This document shows positions 1-10,008 of a stretch of DNA of 64,000 bases, piece after piece. The DNA comes from Saposhnikovia divaricata (lineage: Eukaryota > Streptophyta > Magnoliopsida > Apiales > Apiaceae): NCBI GenBank assembly GCA_036435485.1, contig CM071594.1, forward strand, positions 201,559,716 through 201,623,715. The letters run 5' to 3'. The translations under genes and the position numbers were made by a program. Numbering within the stretch: position 1 is the stretch's first letter; each line of letters starts with the position of its first letter. The notes beneath the pieces are model-generated. The model saw only the letters and a list, made by a program, of their open reading frames with translations. It made no database searches and was not told the origin of the DNA.

Positions 1-199
1 ATATCCGGCAATAATTATACAGGTATGTATGATTCCGGGAAAGAAAAGAAGGATTTACGTGAAGATATAGTAATAAGCTGTGCCAAGGCACTCATCTGAG
101 CTTAAGGAGTTAATTACGTTTAAGGAAGATAGAATACAATCAATTAGTCTTTGCTAGTAAAGAGACTGATTATGCTCTGAAAGGAGGTATACAACATAC

Positions 200-290
200 T
201 CATATATCCATGATCAAGGACGTGATTCTAGAACGAGACTCATACATCCATGATCAAGGACGTGATTCTAGAACGAGACCCCGGGCATTG
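200..290 (+). repeat. Direct duplication of about 40 bp
   Basis: The stretch with CATGATCAAGGACGTG and TCTAGAACGAGAC occurs twice in tandem with one small difference. It is part of the repeat-rich 3' region of the gypsy element. Confidence 0.7.
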
Positions 291-383
291 CTAAAAGCTC
301 CGAGAGGCACGACACAGCAACCATGGAGCACCTGTCGGGCGATCAAGAAGCACCCGGCAGGCAACCAAAAGCACCTGGCAGCC

Positions 384-560
384 AACCAGGATCTCCTGGC
401 AGCCGACCAGGTGCCATGGAGAGGGTTTGGCCGACCAGGATCTCCTGGCAGCCGACCAGGTGCTATGGAGAGGGTCTGGCCGACCAGGATCTCCTGGCAG
501 CCGACCAGGTGCCATGGAGAAGGTCTGGCTGACCAGGATCTCCTGGCAGCCGACCTCATG
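384..560 (+). repeat. 49-bp tandem repeat, about 3.5 copies
   Basis: Units begin at 384, 433, 482 and 531 with (G/A)ACCAGGATCTCCTGGCAGCC, then CGACCAGGTGC and a variable end. The spacing is exactly 49 bp. The core of each unit is the 21-bp sequence that recurs alone at 1018-1170 and 1545-1660, so the longer unit seems to have grown from the shorter one. Confidence 0.85.
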
Positions 561-654
561 GCACCTCCCGTCAGTTGTTCGGATCGTTTGATGGTTCTGT
601 TGAAGATTTCTTACTTTCTGAAACGAACATCGATCTCCAACTACACATCGTTTA

Positions 655-835
655 AGCATCGATCGAGATCGAGGTCCTGGATCCATGAAAGTCACGGGTG
701 ACCAAGATAATAAATTAGAGATCGAGATCGAGGTTCTGGATCCATGAAAGTCACGGGTGACCAAGATACTAAATCAGAGATCAAGATCGAGCTTCTGGAT
801 CCCTAGGATCGAGATCGAGGTTCTTGATCCTTAAT
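655..835 (+). repeat. Tandem repeat of about 58 bp, three partial copies
   Basis: GATCGAGATCGAGGT, CTGGATCC and ATGAAAGTCACGGGTGACC recur three times with decreasing similarity. It lies between the two groups of 21-bp repeats. Confidence 0.65.
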
Positions 836-1017
836 TTCCATGAATAGGTTTTCAGGTCCGGGTCCAGCTACACATCGTTTAAGCATCGATTAGCACCGTG
901 TAGTGCCGTCAAATTCCATTCAACGTCATTTAACATAGATTGAAACGTCGTTTAAACACTTCCAGACAACTTGGAGCACCTGTCGGGCGATGAAGAAGCA
1001 CCAGGCAGGCAACCAGA

Positions 1018-1170
1018 AGCACCTGGCAGGCAACCAGGATCTCCTGGCAGCCGACCAAGTGCCACAGAGGAGGGTCAGCCGACCAGGATCTCCTGGCAGC
1101 CGACCAGGATCTCCTGGCAGCCGACCAGGAGCACCTGGCAGCCGACCAGGAGCCACGGAGAGGCTCCATC
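1018..1170 (+). repeat. 21-bp tandem repeat
   Basis: The unit GACCAGGATCTCCTGGCAGC(C) is repeated head to tail with variants such as GACCAGGAGCACCTGGCAGCC. The unit length is a multiple of three, so frames stay open and give spurious Pro/Gly/Ser/Arg-rich ORFs. Confidence 0.85.
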
Positions 1171-1383
1171 TGACTTCCCGATACTCATCTTGGCACCCCC
1201 TATCGTTTGATTGAATCGTTTGATGGTTTTGTTGAAGGTTTCTCACTTTCCGTGACAAACATCGACCTTCGAATTAGCACCATTCAGTGCCGTTTTATGC
1301 CATTTAACGTCATTTACACAAACATTGAAACGTCGTTTAAGCATCGTGTGACATCATTAATGTCAACCTGGATCTCCAGTCAA

Positions 1384-1538
1384 CATGTCAGACGATCGAG
1401 AAGCACATGTCAGACGATCGAGAAGCACATGTCAGACGGTCGAGAAGCACATGTCAGACGGTCGAGAAGCACATGTCAGACGGTCGAGAAGTACACGTCA
1501 GACGGTCGAGAAGCACACGTCAGGCGATCGAGAAGCAC
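1384..1538 (+). repeat. 22-bp tandem repeat, seven copies
   Basis: CATGTCAGACGATCGAGAAG plus CA repeats about every 22 bp, with CGATCG changing to CGGTCG in the later copies and CATGTC changing to CACGTC at the end. There are no unique spacers between units, so it is a simple tandem array. Confidence 0.85.
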
Positions 1539-1544
1539 CCGGCA

Positions 1545-1660
1545 GGCAACCAGGATTTCCTGGCAGCCGACCAGGTGCCTCAAGGAGGGTCAGCCGACCA
1601 GGATCTCCTGGCAGCCGACCAGGATCTCCTGGCAGCCGACCAGGAGCACCTGGCAGCTGA
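1545..1660 (+). repeat. Second block of the 21-bp repeat
   Basis: The same unit as in 1018-1170, again head to tail, following directly on the 22-bp array. Confidence 0.8.
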
Positions 1661-1724
1661 CCGGGACCCTTATCGGCTGACTCGCTGCCCGGAAGAGGTT
1701 ACAATTTTCCCGAATCTCCTCCGT

Positions 1725-2010
1725 TTAGCATTGTTCATCGCCGTTTAGCATCGTTTAACATTGTTTAAACGTCGTTTAAAGCTGATTAGCACCGATTAAT
1801 GTTGTTTAAGCACCGTTTAGTGCCGATTAGCACCAATTAGTGTTGTTTAAGCACCGTTTAGTGCCGATTAACACCGATTAGTGTCGTTTAAGCACAGTTT
1901 AGTGCCGATTAACACCAATTAGTGTCGTTTAAGCACCGTGAGTGCCAGTTTATCCTTTTAACATTGTTTAACACTGTTTAAGCATTGTTAAGGCTGATTA
2001 GTGCCGATTA
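1725..2010 (+). repeat. Diverged tandem repeats of about 40 bp
   Basis: Permutations of GTTTAAGCACCGTTTAG, TGCCGATTAGCACC and AATTAGTGTCGTTTAAGC recur at least five times. A looser version of the motif also appears at 880-960 and 1265-1350, so older copies of the unit are scattered through the region. Confidence 0.7.
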
Positions 2011-2177
2011 GCATCGAATTAACATTGTCGTGAACGCGTCGGTCGCTCCACGCTTCACATAAAGACAATACTTGTGAAACACTAGTGTACAAAGATAAAC
2101 CCTGACCCGAGTCTCGAGTTAGACAAGTAAAACTTCAAGGAAAGCCTGATCAGCTTTCCTAGAAGTTGGGGGGCAAA

Positions 2178-2669
2178 TGATATGGGCTGAAAATAAGCCC
2201 TAAAGACACATTTAATGTGGCATTAATTTGGCCAAGAATGGTCCAAACGTGGGGCCCACCAGCTGGGCCCAAAATCCCAATTATAATATTAATTTCGTAA
2301 TTAATATTAAGGGTAATAAACAGCTCAGCAGATAAGAGTCAAACAAGGATATTACTCTTGCCTGACTTAGCCTCCAAGATACACAATTCAATATGGAAAC
2401 TGATTCCTACAAGGAATAGATCTAGAACCTTCCTCAAAGACTTGCCCACCAAGTCTCCGAATCCTACCATAATTCTAAGGCTTCTCAGCCTATATAAAGG
2501 GCCTGACCCCTCATTCTCAGAACTACGTTGGCTTGATTCTCAATACGAGATACGTAGGCACTCTGTGAGGACCGATTATAGTCTCGAACGCAGAAACAGC
2601 CATTAAAGCTCGAAGCTCAACCACCCTAGCATTAATTACAAATCGTAACCTAGTTTTTATTCCACAACA
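2178..2669 (+). repeat. 3' LTR of the gypsy-type element
   Basis: It begins TGATATGGGC immediately after the purine tract and ends CCACAACA. A TATA box (TATATAAAGG, 2491-2500) followed within about 60 bp by GATACGTAGGCAC fits a U3/R boundary. No second copy lies in the window, so the exact ends rest on the TG...CA rule and the purine tract. The 82-codon frame at 2358-2606 is inside the LTR and is not a gene. Confidence 0.6.
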
Positions 2670-3492
2670 TTTACATATCCATAATTGATAATTTTTTAAG
2701 TTGAAATTCTATTTGATTTAGAAAATCTACTTATATATCGTTTTGATTATCAAAATAACCTTCTTATTATTTGAAGATAGTTGTACTAACAACCAAATAC
2801 AGTTTTAATTAAATAAGAACCATTTGCTGAAATAAGAACGATTAGATCTTAAAATAATAAATTGATGAAAAATGTTAGATCTAGTATAATATTTTTTTTC
2901 CCTATGTTAACATGTAAACTAAAAATGTATTTATATTAAAATACAAAAAAGTGAATGTCAATGATTTAAATCTAATATAATTAGGTTTTAGATATTCAAT
3001 AAGATTATCAATGTAGGTCTTCTACAGTAAATAGGATTAATTTAAAATTCGTAATTATATTTTATCTTGAGATTCTGAGTGTTTCCATTTGGATAATAAT
3101 TGTTAAATCATAACTAAATTAAAGATAATTTTATGAGCATCGTGTGGGCTATAAAATCCTCCAAATCTGATTTCTAGAAAGAGCTCAAATAGTAAATATG
3201 AAATTTTTTTAATATTAATAAAAAATAAATAAAATTCGACTTTAATACAACCTTTTTTAATTATATCCTTTTCAGATTTTAAATTTCTTTTTAAAATTCA
3301 ATTCTATTACAGAATTTTTTTAATTATATCATTTTTAGACTATAGTTTTCTTTTTTATATGATATAATCTTGATCGTCTATTTTTAAAATTATTATTAGA
3401 TTCGACGGTTGAGATTATATTGGCGATATAGTGACCAAAGTTAAGGGACCAAAATTATAGATTAAATTTCTCTTATGCTTATTATATAAGGA
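2670..3492 (-). mobile_element. Remnant of a minus-strand Helitron (same family as 53024-53861)
   Basis: Positions about 3050-3490 match 53380-53860: the run after AATCTGATTTCTA, the repeated AATTATATCCTTTT motif and the closing TGCTTATTATATAAGGATATA. Read on the minus strand the right edge begins TCCTTATATAATAAGC after an A (TC at 3492), a typical Helitron 5' end. The expected 3' hairpin is not present on the left. It was probably removed or displaced when the gypsy element inserted. No coding potential seen. Confidence 0.5.
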
Positions 3493-3959
3493 TATAATTC
3501 ATCTTAATTTTATTATATAATAATATATAATTAACTAAGAACCATACACGTATTTATTCACAAAAGCAAGTATAGACAAAATATGATTAAAAGATTTTTA
3601 AGCTTAGGCATAAACAAATCAAAAGTGTAAATTCAGTGCACGAATTAATTAAACTTTGTATTAATGATTTTAAATTTAATTTATAAAATATATGTTGTTT
3701 TTAGGAGTCGAACCCTTGACCTATGGTAGTACTTGTTTATTATCCCTCTTACTCTTATTATATAATAGAATATAATAAGCAAAACAATGTACATTTGGTT
3801 AATTGGTTGGTTGGTTAACACCTTCCAAAAAAATTGTTAACATCTTCCTAAAAATCTACACTATACTATTATAAGCAAAACAAGGTATATTTGGTTAGTT
3901 GGTTAGTTAACACCTTTCAAAAAAATTGTTAACACCTTCCTAAAAATAATAAGTTAAAA
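3493..3959 (+). mobile_element. Left part of a CTAG-type Helitron, family D
   Basis: AT-rich DNA holding two copies of a unit of about 100 bp (ATAAGCAAAACAA, GTTGGTTAAC, CTTCC(T)AAAAA). The same units return at 5812-6204 and 55023-55440, and the last block runs into a Helitron 3' end at 55746. This is therefore read as the left end of one Helitron split by later insertions. The exact 5' end is unresolved. A tRNA-like box B, GGGTTCGACTCC on the minus strand, occurs near 3705, without a recognisable tRNA. Confidence 0.45.
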
Positions 3960-3970
3960 AACATTATATA

Positions 3971-3981
3971 TTTTTTTTTTT
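3971..3981 (-). other. LINE poly(A) tail
   Basis: A run of 11 T on the plus strand marks the 3' end of the minus-strand LINE. It directly adjoins the left target-site copy. The sequence before the tail (TTGCTTATC on the minus strand) matches the end of the second LINE (TTGCTTTTC at 20331-20339). Confidence 0.8.
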
Positions 3982-4147
3982 GATAAGCAAAGCAATGCAT
4001 TAGAATAATCCACAAAAAGGTATGGCCATTATATGAAATGCACCATAACCATAACAAACCATAACAGAGCCACTACATATGATGAACCAATCACTAGTCC
4101 TAGTACAACACTTCTACCTCCTCTGCTCGTGCTTGCCAAACAGCTAC

Positions 4148-4858
4148 TCAGACGACCTCCTCTTCATTAACTAAACCACCCCCAACTTCTTCAATCTCTC
4201 CATTTACCACTTCGCCTGCTAAGTCTTCATCAAACATTGCCACAAACTGCTCCCCTACTGGCCCTAAGCCCATATCGTGACTCCAGATCTCGTGAATCCT
4301 TCCAAAAGGTTGAGAAATAATCACCATTTTCTTATAATTTTCAGCCCCATGTCTTGCCAAATACATTGCCATTTCGTTTGAATCTGTATCAATTCCCCTA
4401 GTTACCAGAGATAAATTTTCATCTGCCTTCCTTTGATTTAATTGCTGCACTATGTAGAGATGCTCCTGCGGAACGCCATTGTTCATGGAGTTAATCAATT
4501 CCCAATGAGCTGCAAGATTGTCAGTTTCAAGCTCTATCACATCCTGATCATCCAGATAAGCTCTAACCAAATCTTGAAACATAGCGTAAAATTCATTCAC
4601 TCTCCTGTCCTCTATTCCCAGGGAACCAGCGAACAGCCTGATTATCTTACCTCTTTGATCCCTAATCACCACGCCAATCCCTGATCTATTCCCATTACGT
4701 AAAGGATGATCAGAGAAGAAGCCACTCACATTAACCTTAACTGCACCAGCAGCTGGCAAACGCCACCTGACTGCTGGAAACTCCATAACAAATCTCTCCT
4801 GTCTTAAGAAGAAAACCACTATAGCCTCAGTTCTCACAAAGCAAATATATACTGCCAT
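4148..4858 (-). CDS. RNase H-like ORF3 of the LINE, catalytic acids degraded
   Basis: An intact frame of 236 codons downstream of ORF2 in the same LINE. From about residue 38 it follows the plant RNase H fold (RVT_3 type): AVKVNVSG, then GIGVVIRDQRGKI, NEFYAMFQDLVRAYL, ELETDNLAAHWELI and NEMAMYLARHG. Compared with active enzymes, the first Asp is Ser (VNVSG) and the last Asp is Met (NEMAMYLA), while the Glu and the middle Asp remain. A C-terminal extension with the pattern F.R.HEIWS.D.GLG and an acidic end is shared with the second LINE copy (19740-20131). The role is unknown. It may bind RNA-DNA hybrid without cutting it. The start may be the first Met or the later Met before EFPAVRW. Alternative reading: the ORF2 tail of a diverged LINE; the single target-site duplication around both ORFs argues against that. 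Confidence 0.6.
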   Translation of the reverse strand: MAVYICFVRTEAIVVFFLRQERFVMEFPAVRWRLPAAGAVKVNVSGFFSDHPLRNGNRSGIGVVIRDQRGKIIRLFAGSLGIEDRRVNEFYAMFQDLVRAYLDDQDVIELETDNLAAHWELINSMNNGVPQEHLYIVQQLNQRKADENLSLVTRGIDTDSNEMAMYLARHGAENYKKMVIISQPFGRIHEIWSHDMGLGPVGEQFVAMFDEDLAGEVVNGEIEEVGGGLVNEEEVV

Positions 4859-5134
4859 AAAACCCTTATTCAGATCCCAACACCCTCCTCGTAAACCTGA
4901 ACTAAAACATTAACTTTGAACGTTTAGTCTTCCGAGTAGAACGAACCCTTACGTCCTCAAGAGACCTATGTCCAAGGCCCAATGTACAATAATGATTTGA
5001 ACATAAATTCCTCTTTTCTCAGCCCAACAATTCCAATATACCTACACCCACTACATCCAATAATGGCCCAAATACAACCTCAACCCACTATATAATTTCT
5101 TTCTGAATTTATAATTAGATAAAGATACCCCCAC

Positions 5135-5801
5135 TTAACACCATCCTTCAAGTAGGTAATTTCTACGACGACCTTGTTTAGCTAGATCATCCGCACCTTC
5201 ATTACCATCTCTCCCAATAAATCGAAACTCTAGGTTAGCTGCTAAGACCACATTTTCCTTACCCTCCAGCAACAATGAATTAGGAAAAATTAAACCTCCC
5301 TTCACCTTAGAAATGTAGCTAATTACCTCCATACTATCCACATAAAACACACATTTGTAATTTGAATATTTACCCCCAACCGCACTTGCAAGATGCACTA
5401 TAGCATGTAACTCTGCTAACATTGAATTAGATTCATCCACCGGTCCTGAAAAAATATACACTAAATTCCCTAGCCTATCTTTTAGGAACCCACCAATACC
5501 TGCCGATACCCTACCATTACTTTCAATCTTGACAGATCCATCAGAAAAACCAAAGAACTTAACTTCCTTATCCTTCAATTCACCAGCAATAACCCCCCCA
5601 TTTTTCAATATCATACCCATCGGATTAACAGACCACAAATTTGCACATTCCCCCTGTACTAACTCAATGGCTTGACACCATTTGAGAGCCCTTATTTTGA
5701 TTAAGTAGAACACCTCCTCCTCCTTATAAACTACCGACTGGAATAACTTCAAATTTCTATTCAACCAAATAGACCAAACTGTTGAAGCTAACACTATAGC
5801 T
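5135..5801 (-). pseudogene. LINE ORF2 C-terminus with RNase H domain (5'-truncated)
   Basis: This is the last part of a LINE reverse-transcriptase polyprotein. It opens with the tail that normally follows the RT and zinc-binding region (VWSIWLNRNLKLFQ) and continues into a plant L1-type RNase H domain. All four expected acidic positions are visible: FSDGS, AELHAI, YVDSMEV and GNEGADDLA. The domain would remove the RNA strand during reverse transcription. The open frame extends to 5842, but codons above 5801 come from the flanking DNA, so the apparent start is accidental. No frameshift lies within the remaining part. Plant L1 elements are known to have acquired an archaeal-like RNase H. The call is firm as a family, but the copy is dead for lack of an RT. 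Confidence 0.8.
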
Positions 5802-5811
5802 AACATTATAT

Positions 5812-6204
5812 TAAATATTAATTTATTTATTATAAATAACAAAATTTACCAATAAGGCATAAAAATATAATTACTATACTATTATAAGCAAAACAAGGTA
5901 TATTTTGTTAGTTGGTTGGTTAACAACTTCCAAAAAAATTGTTAATACCTTCCTAAAAATAATAAGTTAAAAACATTATTTTAAAAATATTAATTTATTT
6001 ATTATAAATAACAAAATTTACCAATAAGACATAAAAGTATTTTTTTAAAATATTAAAAAACGTTTTAAAAATTCCAAATTCAGTTAAATTATATATCTAT
6101 ACTAGGCTATTATTAGAAAGCAAGGTATATTTAACACCTTCCTAAAAATAATAAGTTAAAAAATAATATTAAAAATAATAATTTATTTATTATAAACAAC
6201 AAAA
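5812..6204 (+). mobile_element. Family D Helitron, middle part
   Basis: Continues the host repeat interrupted by the LINE. It contains two or three further copies of the ATAAGCAAAACAAGG / TTTATTATAAATAACAAAA unit. It breaks off after TAAACAACAAAA at 6204 and resumes at 55023 with TTTACTAATAAGGC, as judged from intact copies of the same unit at 5824-5850 and 55292-55320. No coding potential. Confidence 0.55.
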
Positions 6205-6370
6205 TCAAAATCTTTATCTATATAAAGGAAAACCCCCAGGAGCTCTAGAATCCTTCGGATCCTATTTATCTATTTTTCTAGAGCTCCTCTATTTTAAATA
6301 ATAAAATTAAAACTTCCTTCTTTAGGTCCTATTTTTTAGAAAAGAAATCAAAACTTCTTTTTTTAACATC

Positions 6371-6505
6371 AGCACTAATGTTAACCCAGGTTGGGAAATG
6401 CCTCGTAAAGGTGTGGTTAAAGTTAACGTGCATGGGCATTTTGAAGACCAAAGACTTCAAAATGGGAACATCTTTGGAATTGGAGTGGTTGTTCGCGATA
6501 GTAGG
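6371..6505 (+). pseudogene. RNase H-like ORF3, 5' fragment
   Basis: An open frame of 45 codons matches the N-terminal part of the ORF at 4148-4858: VVKVNVHGHF, then NGNIFGIGVVVRDS. The first catalytic Asp is replaced here too, by His instead of Ser. The frame is cut at 6505 by the LTR of the chromovirus and was already truncated on the left by the LINE insertion. Confidence 0.7.
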
Positions 6506-9432
6506 TGTAAGAACCCTAATTTTTGTAATATTTATTTTACATAATATCATGTGACATTGTGAATTTGGAACCTTTTGAGTCATCCATGTTGTTAAATGGA
6601 ATTGAATTATCTGAGAAATTATGTTGTTACATTCACCATGTAAGATAAAGGGAAGGTTGTTGAAGGCAAGAGTCTTATTGTTAGTAAGAATTATAAAACT
6701 TGGGACTTGACAGTTATTGGAGTATTAAAAGATTTATTAGGAATTATGACGAGGAGTTATGGATATTCGAGGAATTTACACAATTAAGTACTTAAGGAAT
6801 TATAGGGGAAATCTCTACGCGACAAAGTATTATTACGAGAAATTAATTAAGATCGATACGAATTAAAGATTAAGTGACAAGCATTGGTGGAAGAATAATG
6901 ATACAAGGGAAGATATTGCATGCAAGTCCCATGCAACTAGGTAGTTAGAAAAGCAAACTAGTATTGCAAAAATAACTAGAGGAATAGTAACTAGTTATGG
7001 TGCATTGTTCAAGGAGACAAGGAGGTATGGCCTAGGCACTAGATTTGCAACATGTGATACATTATACATACACCTAATACATATCAACCAACCCATTTCA
7101 CTTTATTCACCCAACACCAAAAAACAAAACAAAACAACTCTCTCTCCCTCTTGCTCACCATAGCTCTCAGCCCAAGCTCTAGGAGGGGAAGAAAAATTTT
7201 CTTTCTTCAACTTCTCATCACTCTTAATTCAAGACAAAAATCCTAGGTACTCTACACCATATAAGAAAGGTATGCTATGAATTCCAACCCCTTTCATCCA
7301 CTAGTTTTCAAGTTATAAATTGTTGAAGTTTTGATGAATAGTAACAATGTTTAGTTGTCATTTAGATCTTAAGTTGTAAGGATTGTAGGAGCTCATCCAA
7401 GGTGTTCTTGAGACTTGTAAGGCATACCCAAGGCTCCTAGATACACAAGAAGGTATAAAACCCTAACCCCTCTTGGCCATGAATTATTTGTGGTGTTTAA
7501 TGTTAGATCCATGGATGTTAGTGTGAATCTTGGATATATAAGTTATGGATGATGTAGATCTTGAGTTTAAATGTTGTGGTAGTGATTTTTAAGCTTGTGG
7601 TTAGTGTATGTAACTCCATGTATGCTATAGAGTATGATCTTGGTGGTTTAGATGATGGTTGTGATGTTTATATAAGATTCTTGAATGGTTAAGTGGTAAA
7701 AGCATGCTGAGTAATTTTCCAGGAACTTGTACTGTCTTGTAGGAGGGTTTTGAACCCCTAAATATTGTCCCATGAAGTCCTAATATATATTTTTGGAAAG
7801 GTATTTGAATGTAGTTTCCAGAAATATAAGGTTCATGACTAGGTGATGTATAGATTTTGAGTTATGGCCTGAGAAGTGAAATGTGTTTCTGGAATCCGAA
7901 CTGCACTAAATGGTCCCCTTGTGAACCTTGTTTAAACCCCTAAAAATTTATATAGGATCATGGAAAAATTAGAGGAGCTAGTAAATGCAGTGTTGAAGGC
8001 TACCCAAAAAGAATTGGATTAAAATATGTATTTTTAAATTTTATAAAAATGTTAGAGTAAAATTCGCGCAAGGGAAAAAGTCGTAAGTGGAGTGTGATTT
8101 AAGGGGGAATGAATATGATTCGGATATGGTAACCAAATTAAGTTGAATAAGTGACGAGCGTAATCGAGTGATGACATGAACCTATAGCGGGGCTAGAGAG
8201 TCATAAGACGAAGTCATTAAGTTAATTTTGTACCCCCTAAAACCTCGCAATTAAAAGAGATATGTTAAGATACTAACGAACGGCTATTGATTATGTATAG
8301 ATCATTCCACTCCGCAAGCTCGACCACCCCAACCTCACCAAGGCAAGTTTACTTTTCAAAACTTACATATATAAGGACTTTCACTGTTGTGTTTGTAGTT
8401 TTCAATCGTATCAAATGTTTATGCTTATTGAAGTAATGATGGAATTGAGATGTATAAGCACATATATGTTTGCACCCCTTGAACTTAGAATGAAATGTTT
8501 TCTTCGGACAACGACTCTAGCAATAGAGGTCGTAGCGGTCCATATATACTATTGACCGGGGAGCGGTATATTATTATATCGTAATTAAATTGCGAAAACC
8601 CGAAGGGTCATTCGGGAAGTATCGTATACTTAAGTAATTATTTTTATATCATCATAAATACTTAAAAATACCTATCTTGGATTAAAAGCTAATTTAATTT
8701 AATTATTATTTTATTAATTATTAATATTAAATCTTAAAATATCATTTATTAATTATTGTTCATTATTTTAAAGATAAAGCTAATCCAAGATACCTTTAGC
8801 ACTTTCAAACTCGAACTCAAAACATTTTCGAAAACCCCCGGTCAGGTTTTGCTTCTTGTACGATTTCAAGAATCATCGGTCGACTGATGTCGGACCTAAA
8901 TTACTCAGTTTTCATTCAAAAGCAAGTTTTTAAAAGAAAAAAGAAAAAGGGACTCTGGCAGGTGTGGGAACCGTTGACGAACGATTCCCGGGATGTGTAA
9001 GCGGCCGTGAGCCAGGCGGTCCATCAATTATTATTCCGGCCCAGGTGTTGCCGAAGGATGATTACGGATGTAGTTTTCATCGAGGGTGATTATGGATGTA
9101 GTTTTCACCCGAGGATAGTTACGGATGTAGTTTCTATCCTTCTACCGGTAGAGAAGACCCGCGGATTATTGGACTTGGATGTGGTGACTGATCATCGTCA
9201 ATCCCTGTCAGGTTTTATATTTTCTTTAAGTCCCATTCCTCCACTTTGGAAAAATGCTCTGACACTGCTTCTTCGGCTTATGTGCCAAGTTGCCGATAGT
9301 GTTCTATTTTGATGAGAAAGATGATGACTTCATGCAGTATCTAGAACTGCAAGTTTACTTTGAAAACAAGGGCACGTATTGGTGCACCTTTGAAATTTAT
9401 CAACGATGACAAATGATTTTATAACTGAATGA

Positions 9433-9439
9433 TATAAAC
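9433..9439 (+). promoter_or_regulatory. Candidate TATA box of the Tekay LTR
   Basis: TATAAAC lies about 130 bp upstream of the leader ATG at 9563. This would place transcription start near 9465 and the leader ORF inside R/U5. The assignment rests on motif and position only. Confidence 0.3.
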
Positions 9440-9562
9440 GAGTTTAATAACTGCTAAACACATGTAATGATATATTGCTTATCTTGTACATATATTTCTT
9501 GCTGAGCTATAGTTGCTCACTCTTGCTTGTTTTCAAATTTACAAACACAACAGTTAAGAGAA

Positions 9563-9670
9563 ATGGCAAGACCCAGACAGACTGCCCGAAAGCAGGTGAC
9601 TAGACCCGAGGCAGCAGTTGAGATTCCACCGGTAGGCCCCTTTAGCCGGATTGGTTGGCAACTTTGTTAG
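9563..9670 (+). CDS. Short leader ORF in the LTR with an H3-tail-like start
   Basis: A frame of 35 codons in the R/U5 part of the LTR. Residues 2-10 read ARPRQTARK, close to the N-terminus of histone H3 (ARTKQTARK), followed by a Glu/Pro stretch. The 3' LTR copy (ATG at 19420) reads QTTRK at the same place. At 9632 the coding sequence meets CCG|GTAGGC, a plausible splice donor. A pyrimidine-rich tract ending TGTGTAG lies at 10205-10221, just before the ATG of the 10222 ORF, and both exons would be in phase. The equivalent position in the second Tekay-type element (ATG at 38000) starts MTRTRCTRRGRG, which suggests an old feature of the family. Translation and splicing are inferences. Confidence 0.4.
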   Translation: MARPRQTARKQVTRPEAAVEIPPVGPFSRIGWQLC

Positions 9671-9996
9671 TACGTTTTATTTATAAGTATGACCTGTGCA
9701 AAGCAGTGTACCGTAACAAACATTCAAGCCGCCAACTCCGCTTCATATCGAAGTGTTGCTGGTAGCATAAATGCTATTTAATTCGGTCTGTAATAACTCT
9801 GAAACTTTTACTTTTGCTTAATCAAGTGTATGACGTTTCTGAGACTCTAACCTGTGTGTGTGTGTGTGCGGTGTGAGTTTTATTGTGGGGTCGATGGCTG
9901 TTTTATATATTATGTGCAAGAACAAGTATGTTATTAATGGAAAATGGACCGTGAGCGCCTAGGTCTCCGACCCCGGATCTAGGGGCGTCACAGAAA

Positions 9997-10008
9997 TGGT
10001 ATCAGAGC
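9997..10008 (+). other. Primer binding site of the Tekay element
   Basis: TGGTATCAGAGC, complementary to the 3' end of initiator tRNA-Met, lies four bases after the LTR end. It primes minus-strand DNA synthesis. Confidence 0.9.

Larger units (their letters stand above)
1..2669 (+). mobile_element. 3' part of a Ty3/gypsy-type LTR retrotransposon (Tat lineage likely)
   Basis: The stretch ends in a purine-rich tract (2166-2177) followed directly by TG at 2178 and a sequence of about 490 bp with LTR features that closes in CA at 2669. The 5' LTR and all of gag-pol lie outside the window. What precedes the LTR is non-coding and built from short tandem arrays, the arrangement known from the hypervariable 3' untranslated region of plant Tat/Ogre-type gypsy elements. 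Open frames across 210-1748 are by-products of the repeats: several frames of both strands stay open and translate to the same Gly/Pro/Arg/Ser periodicity. The lineage is an inference from layout; no pol domain is visible to confirm it. Confidence 0.6.
3970..5801 (-). mobile_element. 5'-truncated L1-type LINE with two RNase H-like ORFs
   Basis: The minus strand ends in a poly(A) tail (T run 3971-3981). The insert is flanked by AACATTATAT at 3960-3969 and 5802-5811. The related unit at 5946-6020 shows what the unoccupied site looks like, which supports one insertion event. From 5' to 3' on the minus strand it carries the end of ORF2 with an RNase H domain, a spacer of about 275 bp, a second ORF with another RNase H-like domain, a 3' UTR and the tail. 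The endonuclease and reverse transcriptase are missing through 5' truncation, which is usual for LINEs. Confidence 0.75.
6506..9992 (+). repeat. 5' LTR of the Tekay element (3,487 bp)
   Basis: It runs from TGTAAGAACCC to GGGGCGTCACA, directly before the PBS. The match to 16362-19739 is nearly complete. It contains three copies of a unit of about 27 bp (GATTACGGATGTAGTTTTCA and variants, 9050-9140) and a short (TG)n near 9853. A conserved leader ORF lies at 9563-9670. The 101-codon frame at 9007-9312 crosses the 27-bp repeats and is not considered a gene. Confidence 0.9.

Noticed and set aside
1384..1538. Regular 22 bp repeats that could suggest a CRISPR array
   Set aside because: Units are contiguous without spacers, and the surroundings are plant retrotransposon sequence.
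210..1748. Several overlapping frames of 70-160 codons on both strands, rich in Gly, Pro, Arg and Ser
   Set aside because: They arise from 21, 22 and 49 bp tandem repeats; multiple frames are open at once and none shows a domain.
2358..2606. 82-codon frame
   Set aside because: Lies inside the 3' LTR and spans its TATA box.
3695..3720. Possible tRNA gene
   Set aside because: Only a T-arm-like motif; no cloverleaf can be formed with the neighbouring bases.
9007..9312. 101-codon frame present in both Tekay LTRs
   Set aside because: It crosses three 27 bp repeats within the LTR, has no recognisable content and lies upstream of the likely transcription start.
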